The translations under genes and the position numbers were made by a program. From assembly GCA_018350325.1 (NCBI GenBank), contig JAEVLN010000011.1:1794449-1858448 (forward strand): a stretch of 64,000 nucleotides of DNA, given 5' to 3'. The notes under the pieces were generated by a model. The model worked only from the letters and a program-made list of their open reading frames with translations. It was not told where the DNA came from and did no database searches. This document shows, piece after piece, positions 11,325-22,800 of the stretch (the stretch's first letter is position 1; every line of letters starts with the position of its first letter). The DNA comes from Globodera rostochiensis. Lineage: Eukaryota; Nematoda; Chromadorea; Rhabditida; Heteroderidae.

Positions 11325-11539
11325 GTTACGGGTAACCGTGTCCACGCCTGGAAAAGACCATTTTATCAAAACGCCCTCTCAAAACATTGGATCTCTTGCT
11401 CATTTTCACGTTAATTTTTGAGCTAATTTTTTAATAAACCTTGTTAAAATCTCAAAAAAATTTTCCCTGGCGGCGCCTATCGGGCTACTTTTCCGTTATG
11501 GCGCCACACATTTAAATTTTAAAAAATGGTAACAAAAAG

Positions 11540-11780
11540 CTAAATTCTGAGAGTTACCCGGGGGTTATCGAGGTCGCTGATTACGAATATGCCATCGGAT
11601 TTATCATATGACAACATCTAATCTATGATTTCGACATCTAAGATTTTTCAAAACAAAACAAACATTTTTTAAAAAGTCGTTAAAAAGGTGTTTCTAGGGG
11701 TATTCGGGGACGCAGATTCCGAATCTGACCTCATTTACTACAGAGTTCGAGCCCCGGACCAGTTACAATAACAAACTCGA
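11540..11780. repeat. Copies of two dispersed repeat blocks
   Basis: The block at about 11562-11650 (CGGGGGTTATCGAGGTCGC ... ATCTAATCTATGATTTCGAC) recurs at 43815, 44520-44600 (inverted), 55675 and 56060-56140 (inverted). The block at about 11692-11765 (AGGGGTATTCGGGGACGCAG ... CGAGCCCCGG) recurs at 30738, 55812, 55970, 63275, 63377 and 63540. These blocks look like parts of foldback elements. Confidence 0.6.
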
Positions 11781-12284
11781 TTTTTTAAAAACATAAATTC
11801 TTGAAAATTGTTCGAATTCGAATTCGGGTTCGGGGTTTGGAATTTGGCGAAATGGATGTCAGAATCGGATTTTACGCCCCGGAATAACCTTTCGAAACAC
11901 CTTTTAAGCGTTTTTGTTGCCTTTTTTTAATTTGAATGTGTGGCGCCATAACGGAAAAGTACCCCTATCGGAACCGCCGATGCCCCCTTCCTGTAAAGCC
12001 GAATTCGCAAAAAAAATTGCAAATCGCAGAATTTTCGAAAATTCGCAATTTTCTTAACGAAATGTTAACAATTAGTAAAAAAAAATTCCCGACGGCGCTT
12101 ATACGCACCGTCGGACCCACCAACAACGAAATCCAAGGATAGATACAGCTCCGGTCTCGGTAAAACAATATATTTGACCCCAAAAATTGGTTTTGGAGAA
12201 CATTTTTTGAGCGTCCTTGGATTTCGCCAATAGTGGTTTCCGGCACAAACTTTTTACGCGATTGGTAGTATTTTTATTCGGATC

Positions 12285-12415
12285 TGAAGGGCGAGCGATG
12301 GGCAGAATGTCCTATGGGCGAAACGTCCGTTTTTTCACTACCGGGTAAAATGTCCGATGGGTGAAATGTCCATTGGCGAAATGTCAAATGGGCGAAATGT
12401 AATGTCCGATAGCCG
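12285..12415. repeat. Degenerate tandem repeat, GATGGGCGAAATGTCC-like 16-mers
   Basis: About seven degenerate copies of a 12-17 bp unit such as ATGGGCGAAATGTC. Related words flank the hAT copies at about 45150 and 48895 and are frequent at 28800-29280 and 40990-41140. Confidence 0.65.
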
Positions 12416-12865
12416 GCGTCATTCGAATGATACCAAGAATGTTTGGGTTAGGACCTTTTTTTGTTTGACTTTTATTTTTATAACTACACTATAACTTACG
12501 CTCAACTGATTTGGAAATAGCAAATTTGCGTCGCGTGGTGAAGTGCACTGCAGTACACCCAAAATGCGGGAATCTCGCGCGGGATTTCCGTCCCGCACTT
12601 TTTGAAATTCCCGTTCCGCAATTTTTAGCATTTTTTTCCTTCCCGCAAATAATTCCTGGGCAAAGTCTAATAAAATTACTGATTTTGGTCTCTTAATTTG
12701 TTGTGTAAAGTTTGTTATTTTGTTATACAATTGTTTCATCACCGGATAAAAATTTAGCTTAAGAATTAAAATTTAAAAAAACATTTTTTGTTCTTATTCC
12801 GCCTTTTTTGTACTGAGACACGACTGGCGAGACGCGATCGACCCCCACTCCTGCTCACATACAGG

Positions 12866-13470
12866 GTTGTATCGAAATTTCGACTTTCGACGTTTTTTTC
12901 CTTTCGATTTTCGATTTGACAAAAATGGGCCGTTTTTCGAAAATAATTTCGAAAGTCGTGGTCCCGGCTTTTAAATTTTTGGCAAGGACGGGCAGTGGAT
13001 CTTGCCAACTTTTTGACAAAATTTCAATCTTTTTTTACATGAGTCCCCCAAGTAAACTGATAGCTCACAAATCAGTGGTTTGTCTTTTCTATCTTGTGTT
13101 TTGGGTTCGAACCCGCTTCAGTGCGATAATATTTTAACCTTTCTTCGGCCTTCACATTCTATCCCCCAGTAACGGAACATTTTTAATGATTTTCAAATAT
13201 TTTTAAATTAAAAATGCGTACAAAAAAAGAATTTTTGAATTACAAAATTTTTCTTGGTGGCGCCTATCGGCACCGCCGACCCCCCGCCGCCCAAAAGCTT
13301 TAGGCTTAAGAAGGGCTACTGAAGCAAAAAATGACGACTTATCAAACATTATTTTATTAAAATAAATTATTTTAATAAAATAATTTTTTTTAGTCACATA
13401 AAAAAAATTTCGATTTACTTTCGATTTCGACTTTCGATTTTCGAATTTCGCGGTTTTAATGAAGTTTGCA
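12866..13470. mobile_element. Degraded relative of the 923-bp hAT-type element at 32158
   Basis: CAGGGTTGTATCGAAATTTC at 12861-12880 parallels the CAGGGCTGTGTCGAAATTTC end of the intact element. The TTTCGATTTTCGA simple blocks, the tRNA-like segment (about 13060-13125, with GGGTTCGAACCCG) and the GC hairpin motif (about 13253) occur in the same order. A matching right terminus and target duplication are not visible, so this copy is truncated. Confidence 0.6.
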
Positions 13471-13689
13471 ACGTATTATATATAACTCAATAGTTATTTT
13501 CAAAAAATTGTTTTAAAATTCGGGACCGGATTAAAAACATTTGTGTCTATTTTTCCATCATTATCATAAAATCGTTTCAAAAATTTTTGTGGTACACATT
13601 CAAACACTTCGTAGTCTACCGGCAAAAAGTGCCCACGCAACGGCTGACCGAAACGTTCACCGCGTTTTTTTTCAATTTTAAATGTCTAT

Positions 13690-13935
13690 ACATTGGCACT
13701 GTGCCATTGGCAAATCTCTCTGCCCACGTGAGGAGCCAGCAACAACTGTCACAAACAATGCCATGCCAAAATATAACCGCTGATTTCCAACATTTTAAAA
13801 TTTTTTTTTCAATTTTTACATGTCCAAATTGGCATTGGTACTGTGCCATTGCCAAATATAACGGCCCTTTTCCTGCCCACGTGAGGAGGCAACAATTGGC
13901 ACTTAAACAATGCCATGCCTAAATTATAACCGCCG
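13690..13935. repeat. Imperfect direct duplication, about 130-bp unit
   Basis: The segments at about 13690-13815 and 13830-13935 share CATTGGCACTGTGCCATTG, CTGCCCACGTGAGGAG, CAATGCCATGCC and TATAACCGC in order. Confidence 0.6.
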
Positions 13936-13939
13936 ATTT

Positions 13940-14730
13940 TCACCCTTCTTTTTTTCTGTGTGCCACAAATGCCCAATTTGGTAACAACAGCAGCGCAAAT
14001 GGATATTGGAAATGAATGTGAATTGGTGAATATGGGGGCGCGTGATGTGTGCCGGTGGCATTTCTGACAACAAAAAACTTTTTATTAGCATTATTACCGA
14101 AGAAGCCAAATTAGGGGAAGAGGTGGGCGGGGAGGGGGGCTAACATCAGGATAAATTGGGGAATAATTAATTGGCGGTGTACAAAAATAGTATTGTATTC
14201 CGGTGATATGGTAGTGAAGATTTGTTTCATTGAGTTCGACGATTGATTACGATTAAATATTATCAATGCTTTTCGAACATTGGATGGATATATGTAAATT
14301 GGACGAATATTAATTCAAAACTTCATTCGGATCGTTAAATATTCATTTGGGGGGGGGGGTTTAGTAGGAAATTAAATAATTATCAATTCGTTCGAAGATT
14401 GGATTGAAATGTGTAAATGGACGACGATGACATCATTAATTTTGGGTTTTTAATTTAAAACCATTCACCGATTCGATCATTAAATATTAAATTGGTATGG
14501 ATCGGTTTAGAGGAGGGTGTAAATCCGGAAAATAAATCCAACAAAAGATCATTAAAGTGTTCACCCTTATAAATGGTTGTGTGTCAGTGTGCTTAACAAT
14601 GTGTAATAATGCCAATTGATGATAAAAAAATATCATTTTTAGGTATTTTGTGACATTTCTGATCTGGTCAAAATGAATCCAAACGTGTTGCATTGCGCAC
14701 GAGTGATCAAAATTGTTGGAGAGAGTGCCT
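13940..14730. other. No gene seen
   Basis: AT-rich DNA with a G tract at about 14348-14359 and two diverged copies of an about 130-bp block (14220-14345 and 14370-14490). No supported coding sequence. Confidence 0.45.
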
Positions 14731-14732
14731 GA

Positions 14733-14896
14733 TCAGCCCAAAACGATTGGGCCTTTGCCGCGGAATGTTTGTGCCCAGCTCAGCACGCACAGACAGTCCA
14801 TCGGCACGAGCACATCGTCCCCAATTTCGAATTTTGTGCCAAAATTCAAAAATTGCGTTACGCCCTTTGGTGGGTGGACCTTCGCTTTTGCCCAGC
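14733..14896 (-). CDS. Terminal coding exon of an unrecognised gene
   Basis: Reading from a TTCCACAG acceptor (ending 14897) to a TGA at 14733-14735 gives 53 residues, including AKVHPPKGVTQFLNF, then GTKFEIGDDVLVPMDCLCVL, then WAQTFRGKGPIVLG. Codon use is clearly coding-like in this frame and poor in the two others. The exon begins in phase 1, so it needs an upstream exon, which I did not find with confidence. The gene at 15148-16774 has its own stop and a different phase, so this exon probably belongs to a separate or alternative transcript. Family unknown. Confidence 0.35.
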
Positions 14897-15147
14897 CTGT
14901 GGAAATGCAATTTATTAAATTCAGTTTTTGCCATTTTCAAGCAGCAGAAATTAATAGATCAGCGTATTAGTGATCAGTGCCATTTTCAACCTTTTTAATT
15001 GTTTTTTTTTGTTTCAAAGCAAAAATTATTCAGAGCAAGAGTGATCACTGATCACTGCCAATTTGGTGTTTTTTTTTCTTTTTTTTTTGTTAATTTTATC
15101 CCCACATAAAACGTGTTATTATGTATTTTTAAAGAGATTTTATAAAA

Positions 15148-16774
15148 CTATTTACGGTATATGGTGGCACAGTTTGAGCCCGTCGCGCACGATTCCGACT
15201 CGCCACTGCCGCCGTTGCCCGTCGTGGACTGTTGTGGTTCACAATAGGCGACTTTGAAGTGTTGTTGAGGCAGCAAAAGCACGGGTTGGCCGGTAGTCTT
15301 GCCTAATTAAGCAACAAAAATCATTATCATTCTAATAAAGAAGAAGTGGTCTATTAGAGGCGGAAGTCGAGGCTGCATAATTTGAGGTGAACTCTTAATT
15401 AATGAGACCCACTTAAGGAAGGAACAACGCAAACCATCGTTCAAAGAAGAGTACAATTAGCAAGAATTGACCATAATTGAACAGTGGTCCCCAACCAATT
15501 AAGGGAGGAAAACACCGACAAAAATTAATGAGCTGATTTGTGTGTTTAGTAGGATCAAAAGGACCGGATTTCCGGTTTGGCGGCAGAGGTGCACACAAGT
15601 GCAGCTTAGCGGACAAAGAAAGAAAAAGGCATTTTCGGAGGAAAAAGGTTGTTTGCATCCGGCATCCCCGCGGGGGATGTTTTTGAGTGTAAGTCATCCA
15701 CATTTAGAATACAGCGCTAATGAGTTAAAAATGTCAGAAGCATTTTTTATTTCTGACAGTGTTTATGGAAGAAAGCATTTGCACGTGAACTTTTGACGAA
15801 ACGAAAGCGCTTAAAATAATATAACGGCATTCTCAAGGCTATGCCAATCCTTTTGAGTGATCGAAAGTGAATTCATTTGGTGTTTTTCGTCATGAAAAAA
15901 TTCCAAAAATAGGATCTCAGAGACTCTTTTCGTTTAGAGTGAGTGCCAAGAATTCGGGAATTTCCAGACATCCGCGCGTACTTCTATGCTTCAAAAATCT
16001 TGGATCAATTAGAATTGAGGGAAATTTTTTATGATCCGGAGGAGGAATTTGCTGCAACACGTCCGATTAAAAATAAATTCTCACTCATTGATCGGACGAT
16101 TGTTGCCTGGCGGTCTGAGCTCTTGGCACAAATCGCATCATCCGAATCCGTCGTTTTGATCGATGAAGGTTCAAGAAGAACATCGCCTAAAGGGAACAAT
16201 TTAATTTGTCTGTTTTTAATTTTGTGTCTGATGATCACTTCGTTCATTTTAGTTCGGAAAAGTTCACACGATTACAGTAACTTGGCATTTTACTCTTGTG
16301 CCAATTCAGTTTAATTCAAATTAGAGAGGGGCACTCACTTTTTTTTACTAATTAATTAATTTTAATTTTGGTTTTTAATAATGCCATTCGCCGCTAAGAA
16401 ATTCCGATGTTGATTGAATGGAAAGAATTTTAATTTTTTTAATTACCATCAAGCATGCTGATCACTTCCGTGTTTGAGTCCAATAATTGCTGAAAGTGTT
16501 GACTGTGGTGATGTCCAACCAAACGCCCGCTGCTCATCGACACGGAGCAGTGCAGAAGCAACCCAACGACAAAGATCAGTTGAAGCGAAGTTGACTTTTT
16601 CATCATTCTTGAAGACGAGACGGAGGAGGAGGAACGGCTTATGACGTCATCAACAGTTTGAAGTGTTGAAGACGGAGCTGGACGCGCTGCAGATGAGGCA
16701 AGTGCTCGTCTTCGATTCGATGAACGGCAAATGAGGTTTGAGGAGGAGGAAGCTTGTTTGCTGGAGCTGTTCAT
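15148..16774 (-). CDS. Two-exon secreted protein, unrecognised (160 aa)
   Basis: Exon 1 (16447-16774) and exon 2 (15148-15302) join in matching phase (GAT G|gtaatt ... attag|GC AAG), giving 483 nt. An internal Met-Met begins a classic signal peptide (MMKKSTSLQLIFVVGLLLH). The mature part starts near RLVGHHHSQHFQQLLD, continues through KTTGQPVLLLPQQHFKVAY and ends in a Gly/Ser-rich tail with paired cysteines (SESCATGSNCATIYRK). The Ser-rich residues before the second Met may be untranslated or a leader. A TATA-like TTATATAA lies about 40 nt upstream of the first ATG. The 1.14-kb intron contains a plus-strand reading frame (15943-16314). No domain is recognised; an extracellular or gland-secreted role is inference only. 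Confidence 0.6.
15943..16314 (+). CDS. Possible terminal exon with tail-anchor segment, nested in an intron
   Basis: An open frame of about 120 codons ends at TAA 16312-16314. It reads YFYASKILDQLELREIFYD, then KFSLIDRTIVAWRSELLAQI, then a hydrophobic segment LICLFLILCLMITSFILV near the C-terminus, as in tail-anchored membrane proteins. Codon use is coding-like. There is no ATG at the start, and AG dinucleotides just upstream (15935-15950) could be acceptors. A candidate upstream exon with a strong GTAAGT donor lies at about 15542-15686 but its phase does not fit simply. It lies on the opposite strand, inside the intron of the gene at 15148-16774. Uncertain. Confidence 0.35.
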   Translation: MPRIREFPDIRAYFYASKILDQLELREIFYDPEEEFAATRPIKNKFSLIDRTIVAWRSELLAQIASSESVVLIDEGSRRTSPKGNNLICLFLILCLMITSFILVRKSSHDYSNLAFYSCANSV

Positions 16775-16810
16775 GTTATAGCAATTTGCGATGAGTGAAT
16801 GTGATGAATG

Positions 16811-16818
16811 TTATATAA
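16811..16818 (-). promoter_or_regulatory. TATA-like box upstream of the 16774 start
   Basis: TTATATAA sits about 40 nt upstream of the first ATG of the two-exon secreted-protein gene. This spacing suits a core promoter with a very short 5' leader. Confidence 0.4.
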
Positions 16819-16899
16819 ATGACAGGGTTCAGCTGAGGGATTGGCCAAATGAGGATGATGACGACGAGTGAATCTGGAAGTGGCAAAAAAAGGTGTAAA

Positions 16900-19800
16900 A
16901 AGTGTCTTCCCCCCCCCCCGGGGGATTGGCCAAATTATGAGGAGGGAGATGACAAAACGAGTTCCTGCGTTCTGGAACTGACAAAGCGGAGGAGGGTCCA
17001 TATGTTCCCCCGAAGGGATTGAATGGCGCAAGCAAAGTAATGAAGAGATGTGAGGACAAAAGAGAAATTCTGTGGAAGTGCCAAAAAGAGTATAAAAGTG
17101 AAAGTGGAATAATTTGAAGGCGGACGGCGAGCAATTAGGGGGAGCAGCGCCGGAACATTGTGAGAAAATGGATAAAAAACGTTTATGTGCTTGCTGCTTT
17201 CCATAATTAGATAATAAGCAGTAACAGCAAAAAAAGAAGAAGAACACATTCGTTTTGGAACGGAATTCCCCCGGGGCGAGGGAGGAAAACCAACAGGTCC
17301 ACACAACACACCAGCAGCAGCATTAGCAGCAGCGGGTAATTAGCATCACTAATTGAGGCATTTAGCAGCAGCAAATTGCCTCCGCTTGCTTCTGGGGCAC
17401 ACGCGCGCAAGTAATTTTCACAGTCAATTATTACAACAATTTTAAACAGTTTTTGTTGTTTAAAACACATATTTCTGGGCGTCTGGTTTTTCTCAGAATT
17501 TTTTTAGTCAAAACCACTACAGAGAAATAGAGTTGAGTTGGTTGTTAGCGTTTTCTGTTAGATTCGGATTACAAAATTGATGTTCAATCTGGTCATACTG
17601 TATGAAAAAATGTGTCTTAGAAAGCGTTGACACACACAAACATTACGCCAACAAAAATGTATTTTAAAATTGATGCCGCCTCTAAAGCCCGACAAAAAAG
17701 CAGCTGACGCATTGGCGCTTAATAACTGGCAGTTTTGGCACACTCTTTGCCTTAACAATAATGGCAAAAAAAAAGAAAGAAGAAGCTGGTAATTTTAAAT
17801 GCTCAATTTTAGGAGGCTCCATTGGTGTGTTTAATTGGTACGTGTGGGGGGGGGGGGGGAGGCGGGCCATTCCCCACCCACCTGCTGCTGCTTCTGCTTC
17901 TGCTGGTTGGTGTTGTCAAAGAATCAAAAAATGAGAAAATGAATGCCGGTCCATTGGCTTTTATAGGCCAATCTTTTGTATCCTCCGTGGGGAAAAAGCG
18001 AATGTTTCCGCCCACTTTTGAAACACACCTATCCCCCGAGGGGGGGGGGGGGGTGGGTGTGGATTTCTCGTGCTTAAATCTCCGCGAGACTCTTAAGCAC
18101 ACCAATGGAGGGCTACGAAAGGAACAAAAACACTAATCGGTTACGTGGATTTCAGGGATTAGCCAGGACGAATTAAGCGGTTGTGTTACATTTTTGCTTT
18201 AACATTTTGTAATTCTGTAATTGTGCGCAGTATGGGTGTAGGAAGCATTACATAAAATCCAAATTTCAAAGCATTGAAATTAACGCGCTTTATTATTACC
18301 ATTAAAAATGCCAAAAACGAATTCCAACGTTGCTTAATGCCACATAATCATTTTTTTATTATTTTACTTTAATTCTTTGATGGGCAAAACTATGTATAAA
18401 AATTATTTTTACAGAATTTAAAGAGGAAAGTGATCTCCGCAATTTTAATTAAGCGTGACAATATTCAATCCTTTCATAAAAATATTTTGCCGTTGCCGAT
18501 TTGTATTTGAAGTAATTGTTAGAGTACGGTAACGGACGGCACCACCAAAAGGTGCCATTCTTAGAAACGAAGTACAATTTGTTTGTTTCTGGATGGTTGG
18601 AGATTGTTTTGTTACAGTTAGCGCTTTTTGAGCCAATCAGCGAGCGGACACATTGCGGCGCTGAATCGTGCTGAGTCGTTTCGAAAATAATTAAAATAAT
18701 TTTTTTCATTCTATTATATAACAAAATGGGGTGGGACTACCAAAAACTGGTTGACTTCCTTTTAACCCCAGGGGTGGTCTGTCACTGTGGGGGGCGGGGC
18801 GCGGAGATGGCGGATTTGCGAAAACCCGGCGCTGAATGAGTCAGCGCAGCCTCCAGCAATTTGTCTGATGGTGTACTTCCGTACTTTTGGCACACGGAGA
18901 AGGAAGTGCCATGGCCGCAGTTTATGCCCTTAAGCGGCTGGCTCCATCATTTGCATGAATTAATGTTAATGGGCACAAATAAATGTTGGCGCCCAATAAA
19001 AAAATTGGTGCCACTTTTAATTTTCATAAAAAAAAATCGAAATGCTAAACCAAATTTAAATTCGTCCTGCCCAACATTTTTGGGCCTCACCGCGACCCCC
19101 GAAGAATAGGCTAACGGTTTCTGAGAATTTGTCGGTTAACCGAATCCATAAGCCAGATTCTTCTTTAATCACAAAACCGAATTTTGTCGGTCGGTCTGAA
19201 ACCATTAAGGCAATATTCGTGGGACTGAACCTTTAAAAAAAATAAGTCGGGAATATTTTAATGAATTTTAATAAAAATGCCAAAGATTTTCGGGCTTTTA
19301 AATAAATTGTTTGCATAATCATCACACGCGTTTGGGTCGGTCCCGTGAGAAATGAATTTGAATTTAATTTTGAATGCACACGGACCGGAAAAAACAATAA
19401 ATGTTAATTACAGTAAATAATTTTAAAAAAGATTCAAAAGAAAACTGTATATGTGTGTACTTGCAGTAAAGCCGGAAAAATTTTCAAATTTATATAATTG
19501 GCACTTTTTTTAGTTTAATTTTGAGCTTTTGCCGGGATGTCCGACGAAAGCTAATAAACGAAGCGGACATTAAAATATTTGTCCGCCAGACTTAATTAAC
19601 AAAACCAAATTTGGCAAAACGAGACAATTACCTAATTACTAACTTTTTAAACGAACAAAATTATTCGCAAAATTCAAATTCTGCTTGGCGCGCATAAATG
19701 GCATTTACCGAAATGACAATTCGGGGAATTCGAGCATTTAAAAATTATTTTAAAGAATCGTTCGTCACACATCCCCACGAATTGTATCGCTCGCGGCGCG

Positions 19801-22800
19801 CGCGCAGGTGAATTTGAATTTAAAATTTGAATGCGCGCCAAATGAATGGGGAAAGAAGCACAATAAAAGCGTAATTATTCCATTAATGACAAAGTGACGA
19901 AAAGCGTGTTGAAATGACGCTGATTTGAAAGGTGCCCTCGCTCATTACCTGCCGTGCCATTTGCTTTTGCGTGACCAAAATTTGAACGGAATGATTTTCA
20001 AGTGCCGCATTTTTGGCATTTTGAATAGGATGTTTTGTTTATGCCAAAAATAGGGTAAATGCGTCGTTTATATTAGAAAATGTTTGAAAATTTGCAAATG
20101 AAAAAAAGAATTTCTCAATTTCCAGTGAAATCACTGAATGTTATTTTTGGCACCACCCAACGCTCGAAAACGAAGTTTGTCTTAATTTAGGCATTTTAGG
20201 AGCAATTAATTCGTCATATTTTTTGTTGTTGCCAGAAATAGGTTTTTGCTAAATATAATAATGCGAAGCATAAATGTTGGCAAATTAACACCCACCACAC
20301 TTATTTTATTTACACGGCATGTGCATGCTTTTGGCACACCCGTTAAACGAATGCCATTTTTTGTGTGTAATAAGTTTGCTTAAGGGTGCATGGAGGGGGG
20401 GGGGGGGGGGGGGGGAGGGGGCACTGGCTACGCATGCTACAACAAAAATGTTGTACCAAAACAAACATTGCGTGGGGGGGGGCAAATGACGCAGTAAAAA
20501 CGCCGGGGGCGGGGAAGGGCAAAATTGGGACACAAACGAGGTGTGCAATTTGCAGCGGCACACTCTCGAGGAAGTTCAGAAATGGAGGCGGGCGGGCGGG
20601 GGGGGGGGGGGAACTGACGAAAACCCAAAAAAGGAATGGCCGTGGCAGCATTGCCGGTGAGGAAGAGCAAAGCGAAAGAGGGGGGGGGGGGTAATTTGAC
20701 CCAAAAAAATGGTGTAAATTAAGGGGGGGGGGGAAGAAAAAATGCGGGGGCCTCCCCACTCCCATCGCCCCGGGCATTTATTGTTGCTGTTTTTGAGCAT
20801 TTGCAAATAATAAATGAGAAAATGATTGTTGCTTTTTGTGTGTGGTTGGTTGGCCTTGACGCCGCGGCGAATGTTGCGAGCGGTGGTGCTGGTGTTCTTG
20901 ACCGAAATTACATATTATTTTGCACACCCCGGAGGCGTTCGCAGTGGCGGTGGACTCACACGTAAAAGCACCGGTGTGAGGAGGAGACGGGAGCGGGGAA
21001 TTTCGTCAATTCGGCTATGCACAACGACGCAACACAATGAATTAACTAATATAAATTGGGGGGGGGGGGGGAAATTGGGGGGGGGACATTAAAATGTTGG
21101 CACAAAAACAAAAGGGAAGGAGGCAAAAGGGAAGGTAGGGGGGGGGGGGAACATTAAAAAAATCGCTAAGAATGTGTAAATTTAAAAAAAACACAAAGAA
21201 TTTTATGTGGATTTTTTATGGCATTTTTCGCTTGTTCTAAACCCCCCCCCCCCCCTCCCCGGGGGGGGGGGGCGGGGGGCTAAAAAATATTTCAAAAATT
21301 AAATTGAGACATTTTGAAAAGTCAAAGGCCGGAATTTGACCCGGCACTTTGGTTCCCAAAAATGCCATTACCAGACCAATAATAACAGAAGGGATTGGAA
21401 ATATTTTTGTTTAAAAATATGAACGGCTTTTCCTCCCCACCAAATTCCATAGTAGCAAAAGTGCAGTTTCTGTCAACATAAACAAAAGTGGCAAAATAAA
21501 GTGCAACAAATGCCTAATAAGCTTTAGTAGCATTTTTAGAACAGTGCCAAAATTGGCCATTTAGTACTTTTATTTTATCAATCAAACAATTTTTTTTGTT
21601 GTTGTTTTTGTTTCAGTGCCCAAATGCGTCTCCCCCCCCCCGTCGCCTAAGGCGCGCTACCAATATTTTTGCCACCTTTTTACCTTCACAATTTATTATT
21701 TATCACAGATAGATTAGTAAGTGTATCGCCTGAGCAAAAACTTTTAATCCGGTGTAGTGAAAATGAGAAGACCTCCCCCCTCCGGCGTCCACAATCTCTT
21801 TGGGGGGAATTTGCGCCGCCGGCATCAAAAGTAGTCCAATAATTTCATTTGTGTTCATTCACTCATCGGCATTTATCCCCCAAAGTGCAAGAAGCACATT
21901 AATGGGTCAATGTACAGAAAACAATATTTTTTTTTGGTTGACTCTTTTAGTCACAACAAATTCGAGATTGGCGGGAACGGGATGCCCGCGGAAAAAGTTT
22001 GGGATTCCCCCGGTCCCGTTCCCGCGCCTTCTTTGCCGAGCGCGATTTTTTACGAAAACGGGAACACGGGAATCCGTGCGCGATGCCAGTCTCGTTTAAA
22101 TTTGAAATTTCCGTTTTATATCACGGCATGCGGACAAAAGGCCCCGACGTTCCCTAATGGGAAATCGGGCACTGTTTAAACCAGACAAAAAGCCTCCTAA
22201 ACTTTATTTCACAAATTGTTCGAAAATGAATATAATTTAATCCAGTATTTAATATTCGTGGGAAAGAAGGGCACATTGGGAGTACATAAACTGGCACAAA
22301 ATGTCAAACAAAAAAAATGTGTAGAAAATGTGTCTGCCATCGTTCTGAGTTTTTTGGGGTAAAAGTTGTTCTTAAATATGGAAATGCGCAGAAGTTCAGA
22401 ATTCGATAAGAAACATAAAGCCAAGAGAACGCAAAATACAAAAAATATAGAAAAATTTCAAATTTTTATTATGTCAAATGCGCACTTTAAAATTTAATTT
22501 AGGGAACATGTTCGTGCGGCATAAATAAGTGGCGCTGAAATTTCAATTAAATTTGCGACGTTTAAATAAAATAAAATTTGATGGCTGACGCAAATTGTCA
22601 CAATTTTGCCGTCGCATTGAAGAATTAAATTAATTGAAAGCTGAATTTGTTTGATGTTACATCGGTCGAAAAATGCTCAGGGTCGGGATCCTCGACTAAA
22701 TCCCAATCCCCAAACAATCCGAAAAAGTCTCGGTCGGGATGCCAATGTTTGGATCCCGAATTTAATCCCGCAGGCTCCCAAAAAAATCTGTTGGGATCAC

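Noticed and set aside
16771..17309. Two long minus-strand frames (124-177 codons)
   Set aside because: They overlap in different frames, are Phe/Pro/His-rich from low-complexity DNA, and lie upstream of a gene with its own TATA-like box.
20306..20806. Proline- and glycine-rich frames on both strands
   Set aside because: Direct translations of poly-G/poly-C tracts.
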